Positions 8,295 to 20,309 of a stretch of DNA of 64,000 bases are shown one piece after another. Position 1 is the stretch's first letter. Each line of letters opens with the position of its first letter. The DNA is from Leptospira haakeii. Lineage in GTDB: Bacteria; Spirochaetota; Leptospiria; Leptospirales; Leptospiraceae. The stretch spans positions 124,001-188,000 of the forward strand of contig NZ_NPEG01000001.1 in the NCBI RefSeq assembly GCF_002812045.1, in the 5' to 3' direction. Position numbers and translations under genes: made by a program. The notes beneath the pieces are model-generated. The model was not told the origin of the DNA and searched no databases. It worked only from the letters and a program-made list of their open reading frames with translations.

Positions 8295-9173
8295 TCAGTC
8301 TTTTAAGAAAAGAGGAAGATTCGCAGGCATCTTGAATCCTGTTACACTTGCCAGGTCCTTTTTGATCTGCTCTCTTACCATTTTATCGTGTTCGACGAGT
8401 AGGGCTTCTCTCAGAGAATATTCTCCTGCTTTCAGGTCGACTTCTCCCACTGCAATGGATGTTCTATACCGAACTAAAGGAGATTCATCTTTTAAGAAAG
8501 CACACATATCGTAGAACTTCTGGTTCGCTATACGATTGATGTATACGATCGCGTTTAAGATCGCAACTTTCGCAAAAGGATTTTTTTCCTTATCGATCGC
8601 TGAGTTTAATTGGCCGAGAGTTTCCTTACGATTCAGATTTTTCAACCCGTCCGCTGCGGAAGCTCTTACGTAAAAATTCGGATGGTTTAAAGCATTTACG
8701 ATCGCTTCTTGATTTTCCTTAGTATAAGGAAGAAGTCCCACATTTCGGATAATCTCTCCGGTAGCGATCACCATATTATAACCGTCTGGTGAACTGAATG
8801 CAGGATAATCCCCTTCCTGAACGGTAGCGGAGATCTTTTTAAATTCTTCCAACATTCCTGGCCCGGCAACATCGGACTCCATTGCTCCCAGTGCTTGGGC
8901 GATGGTGAATTTTAAAGTGGGGGAATTCTCTTCCGATTTAGGAACGTTCGGATTTCCCTTCAAGGCCTTCAAAAGAGGGCGAACCGCGAGCTTGCTGCTT
9001 ACGAATTTTAGATAATCCGCAGCCTGGATCCTTTCTTCTAGGTTTCCACTCTGCAATTTTTCGACTTGGTCGTAAAACAATTGGTCCAACTTCTCATAAA
9101 TCTGCTCTTTAGCAGAGAGTTGAGTAGTTAGTGATACTATGATTCCGAGGATTAGGATTCTTACGGTCGACAT
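8295..9173 (-). CDS. Secreted HEAT-repeat protein
   Basis: A 292-residue protein with a signal peptide (LILGIIVSLTTQLSA, probable cleavage before KEQ). The rest is helical, with HEAT/PBS-lyase-like repeats: IQAADYLKFVSSKLAVRPLLKAL, VRASAADGLKNL, PFAKVAILNAIVYI and VRYRTSIAVGEVDLKAGEYSLREALL. Such repeats are protein-binding scaffolds; nothing shows catalysis. There is no lipobox, so a periplasmic location is likely. It lies 68 bases downstream of the PhaR-type gene on the same strand and may be co-transcribed with it. It ends at the bidirectional terminator near 8240-8270. Confidence 0.8.
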   Translation of the reverse strand: MSTVRILILGIIVSLTTQLSAKEQIYEKLDQLFYDQVEKLQSGNLEERIQAADYLKFVSSKLAVRPLLKALKGNPNVPKSEENSPTLKFTIAQALGAMESDVAGPGMLEEFKKISATVQEGDYPAFSSPDGYNMVIATGEIIRNVGLLPYTKENQEAIVNALNHPNFYVRASAADGLKNLNRKETLGQLNSAIDKEKNPFAKVAILNAIVYINRIANQKFYDMCAFLKDESPLVRYRTSIAVGEVDLKAGEYSLREALLVEHDKMVREQIKKDLASVTGFKMPANLPLFLKD

Positions 9174-9241
9174 GGGTTCCCCCTATGTTGTTTATCGGAT
9201 TTAATAAGTTCGATCTTAACTTTAGGAAGCCGCAAATCCCC

Positions 9242-9805
9242 TTATAAGGACTCGGATTCCTTGACTCTTTCCGCAATCTTGCGAATTTTCTCCGATAGAT
9301 CCTCGACAGCCAATTCCTTTTCGCCGCCTTCTTCCAATTCTCGACCCACTTTTTTGAGGTCTTCCTGGATCTGTTCGCTGTTTTCACTGGCTCTTTGTGC
9401 CAAATGGGTGAGTAGGTCTTCGCGGTAACTTTTCACCTCTTCCAGTCGAAGTTCTCCCAAAGCTACCATACTCTGTAAGATCCTGTCCATTTTTTCCTTG
9501 GTAAGATAGGCGAGACCTATACCTCCCAGGACCAAACGGCCGAATAATGCGCTGATATCTTTGCCCGTTTCTCGGATCAGGGCTGAAAGCATATAATTGG
9601 AGAATTCTTCGTTTCTTTGACCCAAACTTACTTTAAGAAAGGTCTGGCCTAGGATTTTAGGGGTGATATCCTGACCGCTCATATTATCGATTACTTTAAT
9701 CTCTTCGCCCGCGATGATCATCTCGGCGACATCTTCTAGAGTAATCGTTTTGCTGGTTTCGGGATCGTACAACCTTCTGTTTGCGTATCTTTTCAGAACT
9801 TTCAT
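9242..9805 (-). CDS. PHA accumulation regulator, PhaR-type DNA-binding protein
   Basis: A 187-residue protein whose first about 60 residues match the PHB/PHA accumulation regulator DNA-binding domain: [28 protein letters not shown], then the [16 protein letters not shown] segment. The remaining two thirds are predominantly charged helix, probably coiled coil (about 120-185). In PHA-producing bacteria PhaR represses phasin genes and binds granules. No polymer synthase or phasin is in this window, so the target is open. It is divergent from the hypothetical at 9964 with about 158 bases between. Confidence 0.85.
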   Translation of the reverse strand: MKVLKRYANRRLYDPETSKTITLEDVAEMIIAGEEIKVIDNMSGQDITPKILGQTFLKVSLGQRNEEFSNYMLSALIRETGKDISALFGRLVLGGIGLAYLTKEKMDRILQSMVALGELRLEEVKSYREDLLTHLAQRASENSEQIQEDLKKVGRELEEGGEKELAVEDLSEKIRKIAERVKESESL

Positions 9806-9963
9806 TCTTGGTTTTGCTCGTAATCAACGCTTTCAGGACAAGCCTGCAAACTTGTTTTTCTTTCCGATTCCCCTTTCTAGTTGCGGGTTTTCCGCAATGC
9901 ACCAATTCTAGGATCGGATGAAAATCCCCAAGGTCAAGGAAAAAACCCTTCCTTTGCAAAGAG

Positions 9964-10851
9964 ATGAACTTACTATCCGATGCCTTACTTCTGCACCGAC
10001 TTAGCTCGGATGAACAAGAGTTCCTAGTCGCTTTGTTAAAGTGGAAAGGAATAGATCATCTTGAATGGGTAAGAAGTTCCGGATTCCCCTCTTCTACTAA
10101 AGAAGTTTTAGTTTGGAAGAAGGATGCAAGTCCCGAAGATATCCGTTCCGCTCATGATTGGTCCAGAGAAGTTTGCTTGATCGGAAGATTTGATACGGAA
10201 GGAAAAAACTCTTTCGTGAGAGCCGGAGCAACTCGTATCTATGATCTGAATTCATTTGCATTGGAAGAATTTCCATTCTTCAAATTTTCAAAACCTTTAC
10301 ATCCGGAGATGGTAGTACTTACCCAAAGTTCGGAACTTTTTTCCAAATACAGATCTCTGCTTAGAGCCTGCGGATCAAATGCACATTGGTGCAAGGATAT
10401 ATTAGGACTTCCTAATATACTAAAAGAAACCAAGCCGGGAGTTCTAGTATTGGATTCCGAATCTTTTTCAATTAGAGAACTTGTTCCTAAAATGAAAGGC
10501 CTTTTAGGAACTCCGTATTTTCCTCTTAGCTTTTGTCTGATCGATTTTAATAAAGAAAATGTGTACCAAAATTTGGCGACCGGTTTGAAAGATATCGCTA
10601 AGGCTTTTTTTGAACCTAAGGACCTTCTACTTTTTTTAAGAGATAGACTGGCCCTTGCCTCTCCTCCTAAAGATTCATTTTTCCAAGCGATCGATTGGTC
10701 CGGAAGCCCCAGAAATATCAGAGAATACGAGTTTCCTAATGTTCCGGACGGAATGTTAGAGAGAGCGGAAGCTGCCTATTTGTACAGGATCCGCCGTTTA
10801 TTTTTATGGATGGGAGAAGGAGCAAATCGAGGAACTGAGATCTCTGCTTAA
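9964..10851 (+). CDS. Hypothetical protein
   Basis: A 295-residue soluble protein of unknown family. It has no signal peptide or membrane segment. It alternates hydrophobic strands and helices (EVCLIGRFD, MVVLTQSSELFSKYRSLLRACG, GVLVLDSES, FPLSFCLIDF) in a way that recalls degenerate response-regulator receiver folds, but the conserved Asp/Lys set is not identifiable. The last stretch (ERAEAAYLYRIRRLFLWMGEG) is an amphipathic helix. Its stop overlaps the stop of the convergent FrnE-type gene by four bases. I cannot assign a function. Confidence 0.72.
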   Translation: MNLLSDALLLHRLSSDEQEFLVALLKWKGIDHLEWVRSSGFPSSTKEVLVWKKDASPEDIRSAHDWSREVCLIGRFDTEGKNSFVRAGATRIYDLNSFALEEFPFFKFSKPLHPEMVVLTQSSELFSKYRSLLRACGSNAHWCKDILGLPNILKETKPGVLVLDSESFSIRELVPKMKGLLGTPYFPLSFCLIDFNKENVYQNLATGLKDIAKAFFEPKDLLLFLRDRLALASPPKDSFFQAIDWSGSPRNIREYEFPNVPDGMLERAEAAYLYRIRRLFLWMGEGANRGTEISA

Positions 10852-11501
10852 GCCCCGGTTTCCGATTGTAATTTATCGAAAACTTGCAAGAACAGATCTA
10901 CAGGTTGTGCACCTGAAACCGCATACTTCTCATTAAAAATATAAAAAGGTACTCCGGTTACTCCCAACATTTTACCTTCATTTTCTTCCGTTTCTATTTG
11001 GGTAAGAAGAGAAGGATCTTTACGAACTTCTTCTAATTCGGATATTGGAACTCCAACTTGAGTGAGACTTTCTTGGATGATAGAATCATCGGAAAGATTT
11101 TTGCCTTCTGAAAAAAACTTTTGGAAGAATACTTCTGCGAGTTCCCCTTCTTTTCCGTAATTTCTGGCCTTACGAATGAGAGCGTGAAGTAAAAATGTAT
11201 TCGGTTGATGGCCTTGTAAGATTTCACCAAACTGTATTCCGTCTTCTTTGGCGATATCGGAAACTCTTTGGGTCATCATTTTTACTCGATCCAAAGAACC
11301 GAATTTTCTGACCATATGTGCTTCTCTATCTTCTCCCTGTTCAGGAAGATCAGGATTTAATTGGAATGGTTTCCACTCGACGACAATCTTGTCTTCAGGG
11401 TGATTAGATTCCCAAGACTCGATTGCCTTCTCTAATCTTTTTTTACCTATATAACACCAAGGACAAACTACGTCCGAATAAATTGAGATACTAGTTTCCA
11501 A
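10848..11501 (-). CDS. DsbA-family oxidoreductase, FrnE-like
   Basis: A 217-residue thioredoxin-fold protein of the FrnE/2-hydroxychromene-carboxylate isomerase branch of the DsbA superfamily. The active site CPWC occurs right after the first strand (ISIYSDVVCPWCYIGKKRLEKA, residues 5-26); a long helical insertion follows; the cis-Pro loop is VTGVPFYIFNEKYAVSGAQP near the C-terminus. There is no signal peptide, so it acts in the cytoplasm, probably as a disulfide oxidoreductase or chaperone in redox stress. It is convergent with the gene at 9964 and has no obvious operon partner. Confidence 0.92.
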   Translation of the reverse strand: METSISIYSDVVCPWCYIGKKRLEKAIESWESNHPEDKIVVEWKPFQLNPDLPEQGEDREAHMVRKFGSLDRVKMMTQRVSDIAKEDGIQFGEILQGHQPNTFLLHALIRKARNYGKEGELAEVFFQKFFSEGKNLSDDSIIQESLTQVGVPISELEEVRKDPSLLTQIETEENEGKMLGVTGVPFYIFNEKYAVSGAQPVDLFLQVFDKLQSETGA

Positions 11502-11574
11502 TGCCTTCCCCTGTAATTCTTAGACTTACAAGGCCTGCGAAAATCGCATTCTTTTTTTGGGATAAGGAGACGAA

Positions 11575-12345
11575 TTAATCTTCGTCTAGAAGTTCTGCCG
11601 CTTCTATCTCTTCCAGGCCCCTATTCGGAAATGCCTGCTCGTAGAATAATGCAGCAAATAGATCAAAGTCCTCGTCGGCAGGTAGATTTTTTTTCTCCCA
11701 GTATTCGTTCCTTCTTTTGATCAGGATAGAAATTGTCTCATCTTCTAAGGAGAATTCCTTTCCGCCTCTGTTCATTCTACGAATCAACCAATTTAGATTA
11801 TGGATAAAAAAGTTTCCTGTGAATTCTAAAGTAGATAGAGAAGGTTCCCTTTTCATTAGATTTTCAGTATGGTAAAGTGGAACTCTTAAATAATAAGGAT
11901 CTTTGGTTTGTTGGTATTGTTTGAATCCGTTGGAAATAGACTCAAAGAATGGCCAAGAGTTTGTATAGGAAGTTCGAATCAGTTTTTCCTTTTCAGGATG
12001 GAGCATTGCAATTTCCACAAGATCCACAAATTGATCATTCTTCAGAGCTTCTCTTAAAATAGAATCCATTGGAGCCGGTCTGGATTCAGAGTTTACAAGA
12101 TAAACGTAAAGATATTTGATCTCATAGGCAAATCTGGATTCTCTTGGGATATAATATTCTATCCAAATAGGTTCTTTATAATAATTTACTAATTCTTCTT
12201 CAGGTAAGTCAGGCGTAACGCTAAGTGATTTTAACTTTTTAACGTCGTCTGTAATTACTTTTTGGCCGTGAACCCGAGTCCTGGAACGTTTGATCTGTTT
12301 CAGTTCCGTTTTGTTTAAAAGTGGTTTCGGTTTGTACGAGTCCAT
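11575..12345 (-). CDS. Hypothetical protein
   Basis: A 256-residue soluble protein without recognisable domain. The N-terminus is strongly basic ([15 protein letters not shown]), the C-terminus acidic ([12 protein letters not shown]), and the middle is mostly helical with aromatic-rich stretches ([24 protein letters not shown]). No catalytic motif, signal peptide or membrane segment is visible. It sits between the FrnE-like and TlpA-like thiol proteins, all on the minus strand; the intergaps (73 and 71 bases) allow separate or joint transcription. The function is unknown. Confidence 0.7.
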   Translation of the reverse strand: MDSYKPKPLLNKTELKQIKRSRTRVHGQKVITDDVKKLKSLSVTPDLPEEELVNYYKEPIWIEYYIPRESRFAYEIKYLYVYLVNSESRPAPMDSILREALKNDQFVDLVEIAMLHPEKEKLIRTSYTNSWPFFESISNGFKQYQQTKDPYYLRVPLYHTENLMKREPSLSTLEFTGNFFIHNLNWLIRRMNRGGKEFSLEDETISILIKRRNEYWEKKNLPADEDFDLFAALFYEQAFPNRGLEEIEAAELLDED

Positions 12346-12416
12346 CGAATTGATTATCGGAAATTGGAGGGTTGAAATTCAAAGGTGGGAAGAAAGACTG
12401 ATAATATTTAGGACGA

Positions 12417-12932
12417 TCAGGACCATAAAATTCTTGCCCAGATCAGTCTTAGGAACATGCCCAAAGGGCTCATAATTCCGGATTCTGCGAATCTTACCTT
12501 TCCTTCTCCATCCAAAATATAAAAGCTAGGATAACCTCTGATCCCCCAATCTCTGAGTAACATCGGGTTTCCTACGATCACTGGAAAATCCACAGCTTGT
12601 TTTTCTAGATAATCTTTAAGAGCCGAAGAATTTTCTCCCTCTTCTACACTAATGAATGCATAATGATTTTCGTCTTTGAGTGTGGATGCATACCATTTGA
12701 CCAAAGGAAGATTCGTATTACAAACTCCGCACCAAGTCGCCCAGAAATATACTACCGTGGTCTTACCTTTTATATTGGCTTTTTCGCCTATAGGAGTTCT
12801 GAATTCTTTTCCATCCAGACTCACTACAGGTTCAGTATCTAAGGCTCTAAACCAGGCTAGAAAAAAAGTCGCGGAAAGTAGAAGAGCCAATGCTCCTCCA
12901 TACTGAAATCCCGACTTTACTCTTTTGTTCAT
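12417..12932 (-). CDS. Membrane-anchored TlpA/thioredoxin-like protein
   Basis: A 171-residue protein: an N-terminal membrane anchor (about residues 10-30) then a thioredoxin-like domain with redox motif WCGVC (about residues 69-73) and cis-Pro loop RGYPSFYI. It belongs to the TlpA/ResA/DsbE class that reduces disulfides outside the inner membrane, for example in cytochrome c maturation. The extra C-terminal hydrophobic segment (FLRLIWARILW) could be a second membrane contact. It starts 18 bases after the upstream prenyltransferase gene ends, suggesting one transcript. A CxxCH cytochrome is encoded elsewhere in the window (55574). Confidence 0.88.
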   Translation of the reverse strand: MNKRVKSGFQYGGALALLLSATFFLAWFRALDTEPVVSLDGKEFRTPIGEKANIKGKTTVVYFWATWCGVCNTNLPLVKWYASTLKDENHYAFISVEEGENSSALKDYLEKQAVDFPVIVGNPMLLRDWGIRGYPSFYILDGEGKVRFAESGIMSPLGMFLRLIWARILWS

Positions 12933-12950
12933 GCCTTAGTTAGACCTAGA

Positions 12951-13850
12951 CTATAACTGAAAAGGAAGACTTTGTCCGGAACCCGAATACATTATCCAAA
13001 CTACGAGTAAAAGCCAAAGAAATCCCGCCACAAGGACACCCCAATCGGTTAAAATCGCCTTAGTAGGATTATGGCCCATGTTCTTGATATAGATAATGTA
13101 CAAGGATCTAAAGATCGCATATACTACGATCGGGATCGTATACACCATTTTATCAGTGCCTAGATTCTCGATGGTATGAGTGCTAGTTACATACATAACA
13201 TAGGTAACCAAGGTCATAGTGGCAACAATCCCCATCATCAAGTCTAGGAAGTTAACCGAATATTCTTCCAAGATCTTTCTGTGACCCTTGGCTCCTTCTT
13301 CCAAGATGATAAGCTCTCCTCTTCTTTTTCCAAAGCCCCAATAAAGAGCTAACATGAATGTGCAAAGAAGAAGCCAAGAAGAGAAACTCACTCCGACCAC
13401 GATCGAACCTGCGATCGCTCTCACTACGAATCCAAAAGAAATGCTCATCACATCTAGGATGACCATATGTTTTAAGAAACGGCTATAAACTATATTGAAA
13501 ATCAGATAACCGGCAACCCAGTAGAAGAAATCCGCCTGCAGTTTGAATGAAAACACCAGGGTTACAGAAAGTAAAATTGCTGTAAGTAGAAGTGCTATAG
13601 TAGGTGAGATCGCCCCGGAAGCTAGAGGCCTATGCTTTTTTTCCGGATGAAGTGCATCTTCTTTTCTGTCCAGAAAATCGTTTAGAACATATTGGCAACT
13701 TGCGGTGAGTGAAAATAGGAAGAACGCGTAAATCGCTCTTTCTACTGATTCCAGATCTCCTAATTTTTTACCGAATATGATCCCAGCAAATAGGATGATA
13801 TTTTTAATCCATTGGTGGGGTCTTAAAAGTTTTATATAGGAAAATAACAT
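12951..13850 (-). CDS. UbiA-family prenyltransferase, decaprenyl-phosphate phosphoribosyltransferase-like
   Basis: A 299-residue protein with eight or nine membrane helices. The first Asp-rich motif is NDFLDRKEDALHPEKKHRPLASG (about residues 58-80) and the N-terminus RPHQWIKNIILFAG is characteristic of the subgroup related to mycobacterial DPPR synthase rather than ubiquinone-type UbiA. The predicted reaction is transfer of 5-phosphoribosyl from PRPP to a polyprenyl phosphate; a PRPP synthetase gene happens to be at 61850. Which glycan would use it in a spirochaete is not evident. The following gene is the TlpA-like protein, 18 bases away. Confidence 0.85.
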   Translation of the reverse strand: MLFSYIKLLRPHQWIKNIILFAGIIFGKKLGDLESVERAIYAFFLFSLTASCQYVLNDFLDRKEDALHPEKKHRPLASGAISPTIALLLTAILLSVTLVFSFKLQADFFYWVAGYLIFNIVYSRFLKHMVILDVMSISFGFVVRAIAGSIVVGVSFSSWLLLCTFMLALYWGFGKRRGELIILEEGAKGHRKILEEYSVNFLDLMMGIVATMTLVTYVMYVTSTHTIENLGTDKMVYTIPIVVYAIFRSLYIIYIKNMGHNPTKAILTDWGVLVAGFLWLLLVVWIMYSGSGQSLPFQL

Positions 13851-14072
13851 TCTCTCTCCCGGTCAGTCCGCTTTAGGGGCCAGATTGATCTGAAATAGAA
13901 GGCTTGCAAGGGAATTTTGACTCTAAAATAGGAGGAGATTTCTCAGAATTTAGGGTAGGGATTATGGAAGAGACAAAAACAAAAAACTAATCTGAAAGGA
14001 CTAAAATCGAAATCTTCAGTTTTTAATTTTAAGCTTTACGATTATTCATTGTTAGCTTATCAAATTTCCATT

Positions 14073-14243
14073 ATGAACAGGAAAATCACATACAAGATCG
14101 TGGAAAGCAAGGACCCATTGACACAAGATGCATTCGATCCTTTAGGAGCTATAGGTTTTGAACTCATTTCAGTAGTTCATGATCTAAAATTGGATCGTTA
14201 TATCTATTATTTCAAATTGGCGGAAGCTCACCAATTATCTTAA
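14073..14243 (+). CDS. Small DUF4177-like protein
   Basis: A 56-residue protein of a beta-alpha-beta pattern: ITYKIVESKDP, LGAIGFELISVVHD, RYIYYFKL. The G-x-x-G(F/W)-E-L-x-S-V motif is like DUF4177-type small proteins. The ATG at 14073 begins the conserved part; an in-frame TTG at 14049 would add eight residues. Neither has a ribosome site. It lies alone between two minus-strand genes, and its stop is 8 bases from the trkH end. No function is known. Confidence 0.55.
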   Translation: MNRKITYKIVESKDPLTQDAFDPLGAIGFELISVVHDLKLDRYIYYFKLAEAHQLS

Positions 14244-14251
14244 GGAAGAGA

Positions 14252-15820
14252 TTATCCTACTTGGATTTTAACTCCATCGTCTTGCGCTCCTAAGGTCCCT
14301 AATCCGGAATGTCCGGTAAATGCAATCAGAAGAGTGAATACACCTACTCTTCCCACATACATAATACAAGGATATAAAAACTTTTCGACTCCAGTGATAT
14401 ACGGAGTTAATCCTTTTGTTAATCCTACAGTACCAAATGCAGACATGACTTCAAAAAATATTTCCTCTATTCCGTGTCTATGTCCGTTCGCGATCGTAAT
14501 CACCAACATAAAGAATACGATGGATATCGTTGCTAAAAAATAGATCCGAGTGGAGATCGCGATCGAGTTTTTAGAAACTTCTTCTCCCATGATGGTCACT
14601 CTTGCTTGAGGACTGATCACGTTTCGTAAATACATTAATAGAATTACAAAGGTTGTGATCTTGATACCGCCTGCGGCTCCTTGAGGACCACCTCCCACGA
14701 ACATCAAAGAACAAAGAAGAACGTAAGTCGGACTTCTCATCTCGGAAAGATCGAATGTATTAAATCCAGCAGTTCTAGAAGATACAGAAAGGAAGAAGGA
14801 ATTGAATAATTTATCTACGAATCCTAATTTTCCGATGGTCTCTGGATTGTCCCATTCTGCTAAAAGGACCCCTATCCCGCCCACATGGACCAATATTAAA
14901 GTTCCATAAAGTAGAAGTTTCATCTGGATCCGATTTGCTTCTCCCTTAAGCGCCTTTCTATAAAGAGCGAGTCTTTCCTCTGCCCAGAAAGACATACGGA
15001 TCAGGATGAGGTAGATCCAGGAAGGTTCTTTACCTTCTTCTAATGCTCTAGACATTAGATAGGTCTCCATGACCACTTCTACCCGATGCATTACGTTTCT
15101 AAATGCTTCGAGTAATGTTTTTTCAAAGAATAGGATAACTGGGAAGCCGATACCTCCCATCACTACTAAACTTTCTACCACTAAAAGAGCAAGTGGCTCT
15201 TTGGATAAAAATGAAAGATCGTCTACTATGGAAAATCCTGCGTTATTGAATGCAGAAACGGAAGTGAATAAACTTAAAAAAACTCGATTCGGGTCTCCCG
15301 GCAATCCGCTTAGATCTTCCGGCATTGCCCAATACAATAAAAATGCACCCAGTAACTCTATCGAAACGGATATATTCAAAATAGATAATAATATCCTTCG
15401 GACATAAGGAGCATTCTTGCTCTTTCCGTCTGCAGATTCGTGAGAGTCTATTGCCTCGAATACGAATGCAGCGATCCGAGTACTTCTGGAAAGTCCTCGC
15501 ACCACCAAGATTCCAACAAGAACCGTGAACGTTATGATTCCCAATCCACCTATTTGGAATAAGAACATGATGATTACTTGGGTGGAGAATGCCAGCTCAC
15601 TGATAGTAACAGTGGTCAAACCTGTAACACAGATGGAGGAAGCGGCAAGGTAGAAGGAATCGGCGTATGAGATCCTACCTTCTTCAGAAGCATAGACCAT
15701 AAAAGATCCAACCAAGATCGCTCCCGCAAATGCTAGGCAAAGTATCCTTGCTACTGATAATAGCAAAAATGCCCTGGCAATTCGGTTTACGTTTCGTTTT
15801 AGGAACTTGTATGGGCTCAT
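14252..15820 (-). CDS. TrkH/KtrB-type potassium transporter membrane subunit
   Basis: A 522-residue integral membrane protein with four M1-P-M2 repeats of the Trk/Ktr/HKT superfamily. Selectivity-filter segments are visible: [37 protein letters not shown] and [12 protein letters not shown], each with its filter glycine. It imports K+ and normally works with a cytoplasmic TrkA/KtrA gating ring, which is not encoded here. A TTG at 15901 would add 27 residues; I prefer the ATG at 15820 because the added stretch is not family-like, but neither has a good ribosome site. It is divergent from fusA; an inverted repeat lies between. Confidence 0.9.
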   Translation of the reverse strand: MSPYKFLKRNVNRIARAFLLLSVARILCLAFAGAILVGSFMVYASEEGRISYADSFYLAASSICVTGLTTVTISELAFSTQVIIMFLFQIGGLGIITFTVLVGILVVRGLSRSTRIAAFVFEAIDSHESADGKSKNAPYVRRILLSILNISVSIELLGAFLLYWAMPEDLSGLPGDPNRVFLSLFTSVSAFNNAGFSIVDDLSFLSKEPLALLVVESLVVMGGIGFPVILFFEKTLLEAFRNVMHRVEVVMETYLMSRALEEGKEPSWIYLILIRMSFWAEERLALYRKALKGEANRIQMKLLLYGTLILVHVGGIGVLLAEWDNPETIGKLGFVDKLFNSFFLSVSSRTAGFNTFDLSEMRSPTYVLLCSLMFVGGGPQGAAGGIKITTFVILLMYLRNVISPQARVTIMGEEVSKNSIAISTRIYFLATISIVFFMLVITIANGHRHGIEEIFFEVMSAFGTVGLTKGLTPYITGVEKFLYPCIMYVGRVGVFTLLIAFTGHSGLGTLGAQDDGVKIQVG

Positions 15821-16040
15821 GTAGAAGGGAAAAACTGCCCTTCCAGAAACTATTTTGACCCCGGCAAACCCGGGCAATGAATTTCCTTGTCTTAGAAACA
15901 AACATGGATGGGTTCTGAAATCAGAATGAAACTGTGATCTATATTTTATCTAAGAACAGGTTATACGAGCCCGGATCGGCAATCTATTCTTGGAAACGAT
16001 CTTTACAAACGCGGCCCTTTCCGAAAATTGGTAAGAATTA

Positions 16041-16063
16041 GGGTTCCTTTACCTAGGGAACCC
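16041..16063. promoter_or_regulatory. Inverted repeat between trkH and fusA
   Basis: GGGTTCC (16041-16047) and GGAACCC (16057-16063) are perfect 7-base arms around 9 bases. It lies about 90 bases before fusA. There is no T run, so an operator or leader hairpin is more likely than a terminator. TATAAAAT at about 16083 may be the fusA -10 element. Confidence 0.4.
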
Positions 16064-16151
16064 AGTCAGATTAGTATCCATATAAAATTTTTATTCTGCT
16101 CTGCTAAAGGGCTTCAATAGGATTTTCCGTGGAACTTTTAAAGAGGACTAA

Positions 16152-18272
<2,121 letters not shown>

Positions 18273-18300
18273 TCTTCCAAGAACATCCTTCTTTTTGGAA

Positions 18301-18336
18301 AAAAGGGAGCCAATCCGGCTCCCTTTTCTTTTTGGT
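18301..18336 (+). terminator. fusA Rho-independent terminator
   Basis: AAAAGGGAGCC (18301-18311) pairs perfectly with GGCTCCCTTTT (18317-18327) around AATCC, followed by CTTTTT. Confidence 0.92.
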
Positions 18337-18366
18337 GGGAAACAAAATTTGCCGATATTTTAGAGT

Positions 18367-19020
18367 ATGCGGGAGTTCCATTTCATTCGTCTGATATGTT
18401 TCGGAATGATTTTCATTTCTTTTACTTCTCAAATTAATTCCGCAGGAACTCAATTAAAGATCCATATAGTCCAACCGAAAGAGACTGCATTTTCTATCTC
18501 CCAAAAGTACAAATTGGATTGGAGAATGCTCCTGGAGTGGAATGGCAAAAAAGAAAACGAAGGTTTGAAAGTGGGAGAAAAACTGAAAATCCCTCAAAAC
18601 CTAGCCTATTCTTCTAAGATCGAAAAAAATCTACCTGAAGACGCGCCTTCTACCGGAAGTCCTAAGTTCCATTCTCCATTAAAAGTACTTCCGCCTGTTT
18701 CACTTCCTTATTCTAATCTTTCTTACTATCCGAATAAGGGAGTTCTGTTCAAGGCAAGCAGACATAAGGATGTACATCCGATCCGGTCCGGCAAAGTAGT
18801 TGTACTGGACCAAATGGACGGTTACCGGAAATATATTATTTTAGAGCATAAAGGCGGATATTCCAGCGTGTATGCAAATCTCAGATCCGTTTCCGTCAAA
18901 GAAGGCGAAACGGTAAAAGCGGGAGATTCCTTAGGTGAATTGGAAGAAGGTAAAGGACTCTATTTCCAGATCAACCAAGGCACCAAAGCTGTGGATCCGA
19001 TCCCACTTTTGAAATACTGA
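18367..19020 (+). CDS. LysM + degenerate LytM/M23 domain protein
   Basis: A 217-residue exported protein: signal peptide (to about residue 26), one LysM domain (IHIVQPKETAFSISQKYKL ... VGEKLKIPQ, about 31-76), then an M23/LytM fold (about 120-217). The zinc site looks lost: the usual G-x-D is GVLFKAS, the H-x-H element reads SVYANL instead of YAHL, and LHFEI is LYFQI. It therefore resembles NlpD/EnvC-type catalytically dead activators of cell-wall amidases rather than an endopeptidase. It binds peptidoglycan through LysM. It precedes the amidohydrolase gene by 35 bases. Confidence 0.85.
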   Translation: MREFHFIRLICFGMIFISFTSQINSAGTQLKIHIVQPKETAFSISQKYKLDWRMLLEWNGKKENEGLKVGEKLKIPQNLAYSSKIEKNLPEDAPSTGSPKFHSPLKVLPPVSLPYSNLSYYPNKGVLFKASRHKDVHPIRSGKVVVLDQMDGYRKYIILEHKGGYSSVYANLRSVSVKEGETVKAGDSLGELEEGKGLYFQINQGTKAVDPIPLLKY

Positions 19021-19055
19021 TCGCGGCTATTAAGTATATTAGGTTTTGCACATAA

Positions 19056-20285
19056 ATGGAATGGGAAATCGTAAATTCTAAGGCCGTTACCCCTCAAGGA
19101 GTATTGGAGAATGCAACTATCCGTATCAAGGACGGAAGGATCTTTTCTATCTCCTCCGGGATCCCTAAAGATATTCTACCTATCCGTATCAATCTAAGAG
19201 GGAATTTCGTTTATCCAGGACTGATCAATGCTCATGACCATTTACTTGGGACTTATCTTCCTAAAGTCGGAACAAACCGTCCTTATTTGAATTGGCTTCC
19301 TTGGGACAATGATCTCAAATCTTCTGTAGTATATGCGGAAAGACAACAGCTCGAGCCTGAGCAACTATATCTATTAGGTTCTTATAAAAATCTGATCAGC
19401 GGTGTGACTTCCGTTTTGGATCATATTCCCCACTTCGTCCAAAAACCTTTTTTGGATAAATCTCCGGTCCGTATCCTGGAACGTTTTACTCTTTCTCATA
19501 GTATCTGCTCTTATTCCCTTGGTTGGGGAGATGGTCCTCAGATAGAATATGCCAGAGCAAAAGAAGGGAATCTTCCTTTCGTAACCCATATCTCCGAAGG
19601 ATTCGATGATGAATCCAAAAACGCACTGAAAGAATTGAATTCTCTCGGCTGTTTAGGAGAAAACACAGTACTCGTTCATGGGATCGCTTTCGATACGGAA
19701 GATATCAAAACGGTTTCCAAAACAAAGGCAAACTTGGTCTGGTGCCCTGAATCTAATCTATTTATGTTCGGCAAAACGGCACCTATACGCGAGATCCTGG
19801 AAGCGGGGATCAACGTTAGTTTAGGTACGGATTCTCCTATGTCCGGGTCTATAAATATTTTCCAAGAGATCAAATCTGCCCGGGAATTTTTTACCAAAGA
19901 ATTTGGAAAAGAATTGGATCCTAAAATTGTTTTTAAGATGGTCACTGAAAATCCCGCAAAGGCTCTTCGGGTAGAGAACGATTTGGGCAAATTGGAAGTC
20001 GGAAAAAAAGCGGATCTTTTAGTTCTTTCTTCCGAAAAAGAAGACGCCTACCAAACACTTTGCACTGCGGATCTCAAGTCCGTACGCTTGGTGGTGAAGG
20101 ACGGGAAACCTTCCTACGGCGACCTTTCTTTGAAAGATTTTTTTGACGAAACAGGCGTGACAGGGCGCGAAATTAAGATCGCCGGAACCGATAAATACCT
20201 TGCAGGAGACCCCCTAGGGTTGCTAGAATCGGTCACCCGGGCCCTTGGTTACAAAAAGGATTTGGCATTTTTTCCTGTCGGGTGA
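19056..20285 (+). CDS. Amidohydrolase-superfamily metal-dependent deaminase/hydrolase
   Basis: A 409-residue protein of the TrzN/chlorohydrolase branch of amidohydrolases. Metal ligands: HDH in [11 protein letters not shown] (residues 60-62 region), [15 protein letters not shown] and the Asp of [11 protein letters not shown]-terminal urease-like beta-sandwich ([15 protein letters not shown]) closes the fold. The substrate is not predictable; related enzymes deaminate nucleobases, adenosyl-homocysteine derivatives or guanine. It lies between the LysM protein and the cyclic-nucleotide-binding genes, 24 bases before the latter. Confidence 0.88.
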   Translation: MEWEIVNSKAVTPQGVLENATIRIKDGRIFSISSGIPKDILPIRINLRGNFVYPGLINAHDHLLGTYLPKVGTNRPYLNWLPWDNDLKSSVVYAERQQLEPEQLYLLGSYKNLISGVTSVLDHIPHFVQKPFLDKSPVRILERFTLSHSICSYSLGWGDGPQIEYARAKEGNLPFVTHISEGFDDESKNALKELNSLGCLGENTVLVHGIAFDTEDIKTVSKTKANLVWCPESNLFMFGKTAPIREILEAGINVSLGTDSPMSGSINIFQEIKSAREFFTKEFGKELDPKIVFKMVTENPAKALRVENDLGKLEVGKKADLLVLSSEKEDAYQTLCTADLKSVRLVVKDGKPSYGDLSLKDFFDETGVTGREIKIAGTDKYLAGDPLGLLESVTRALGYKKDLAFFPVG

Positions 20286-20309
20286 GATTTAGAGAAGAAG
20301 GTAACGGTC

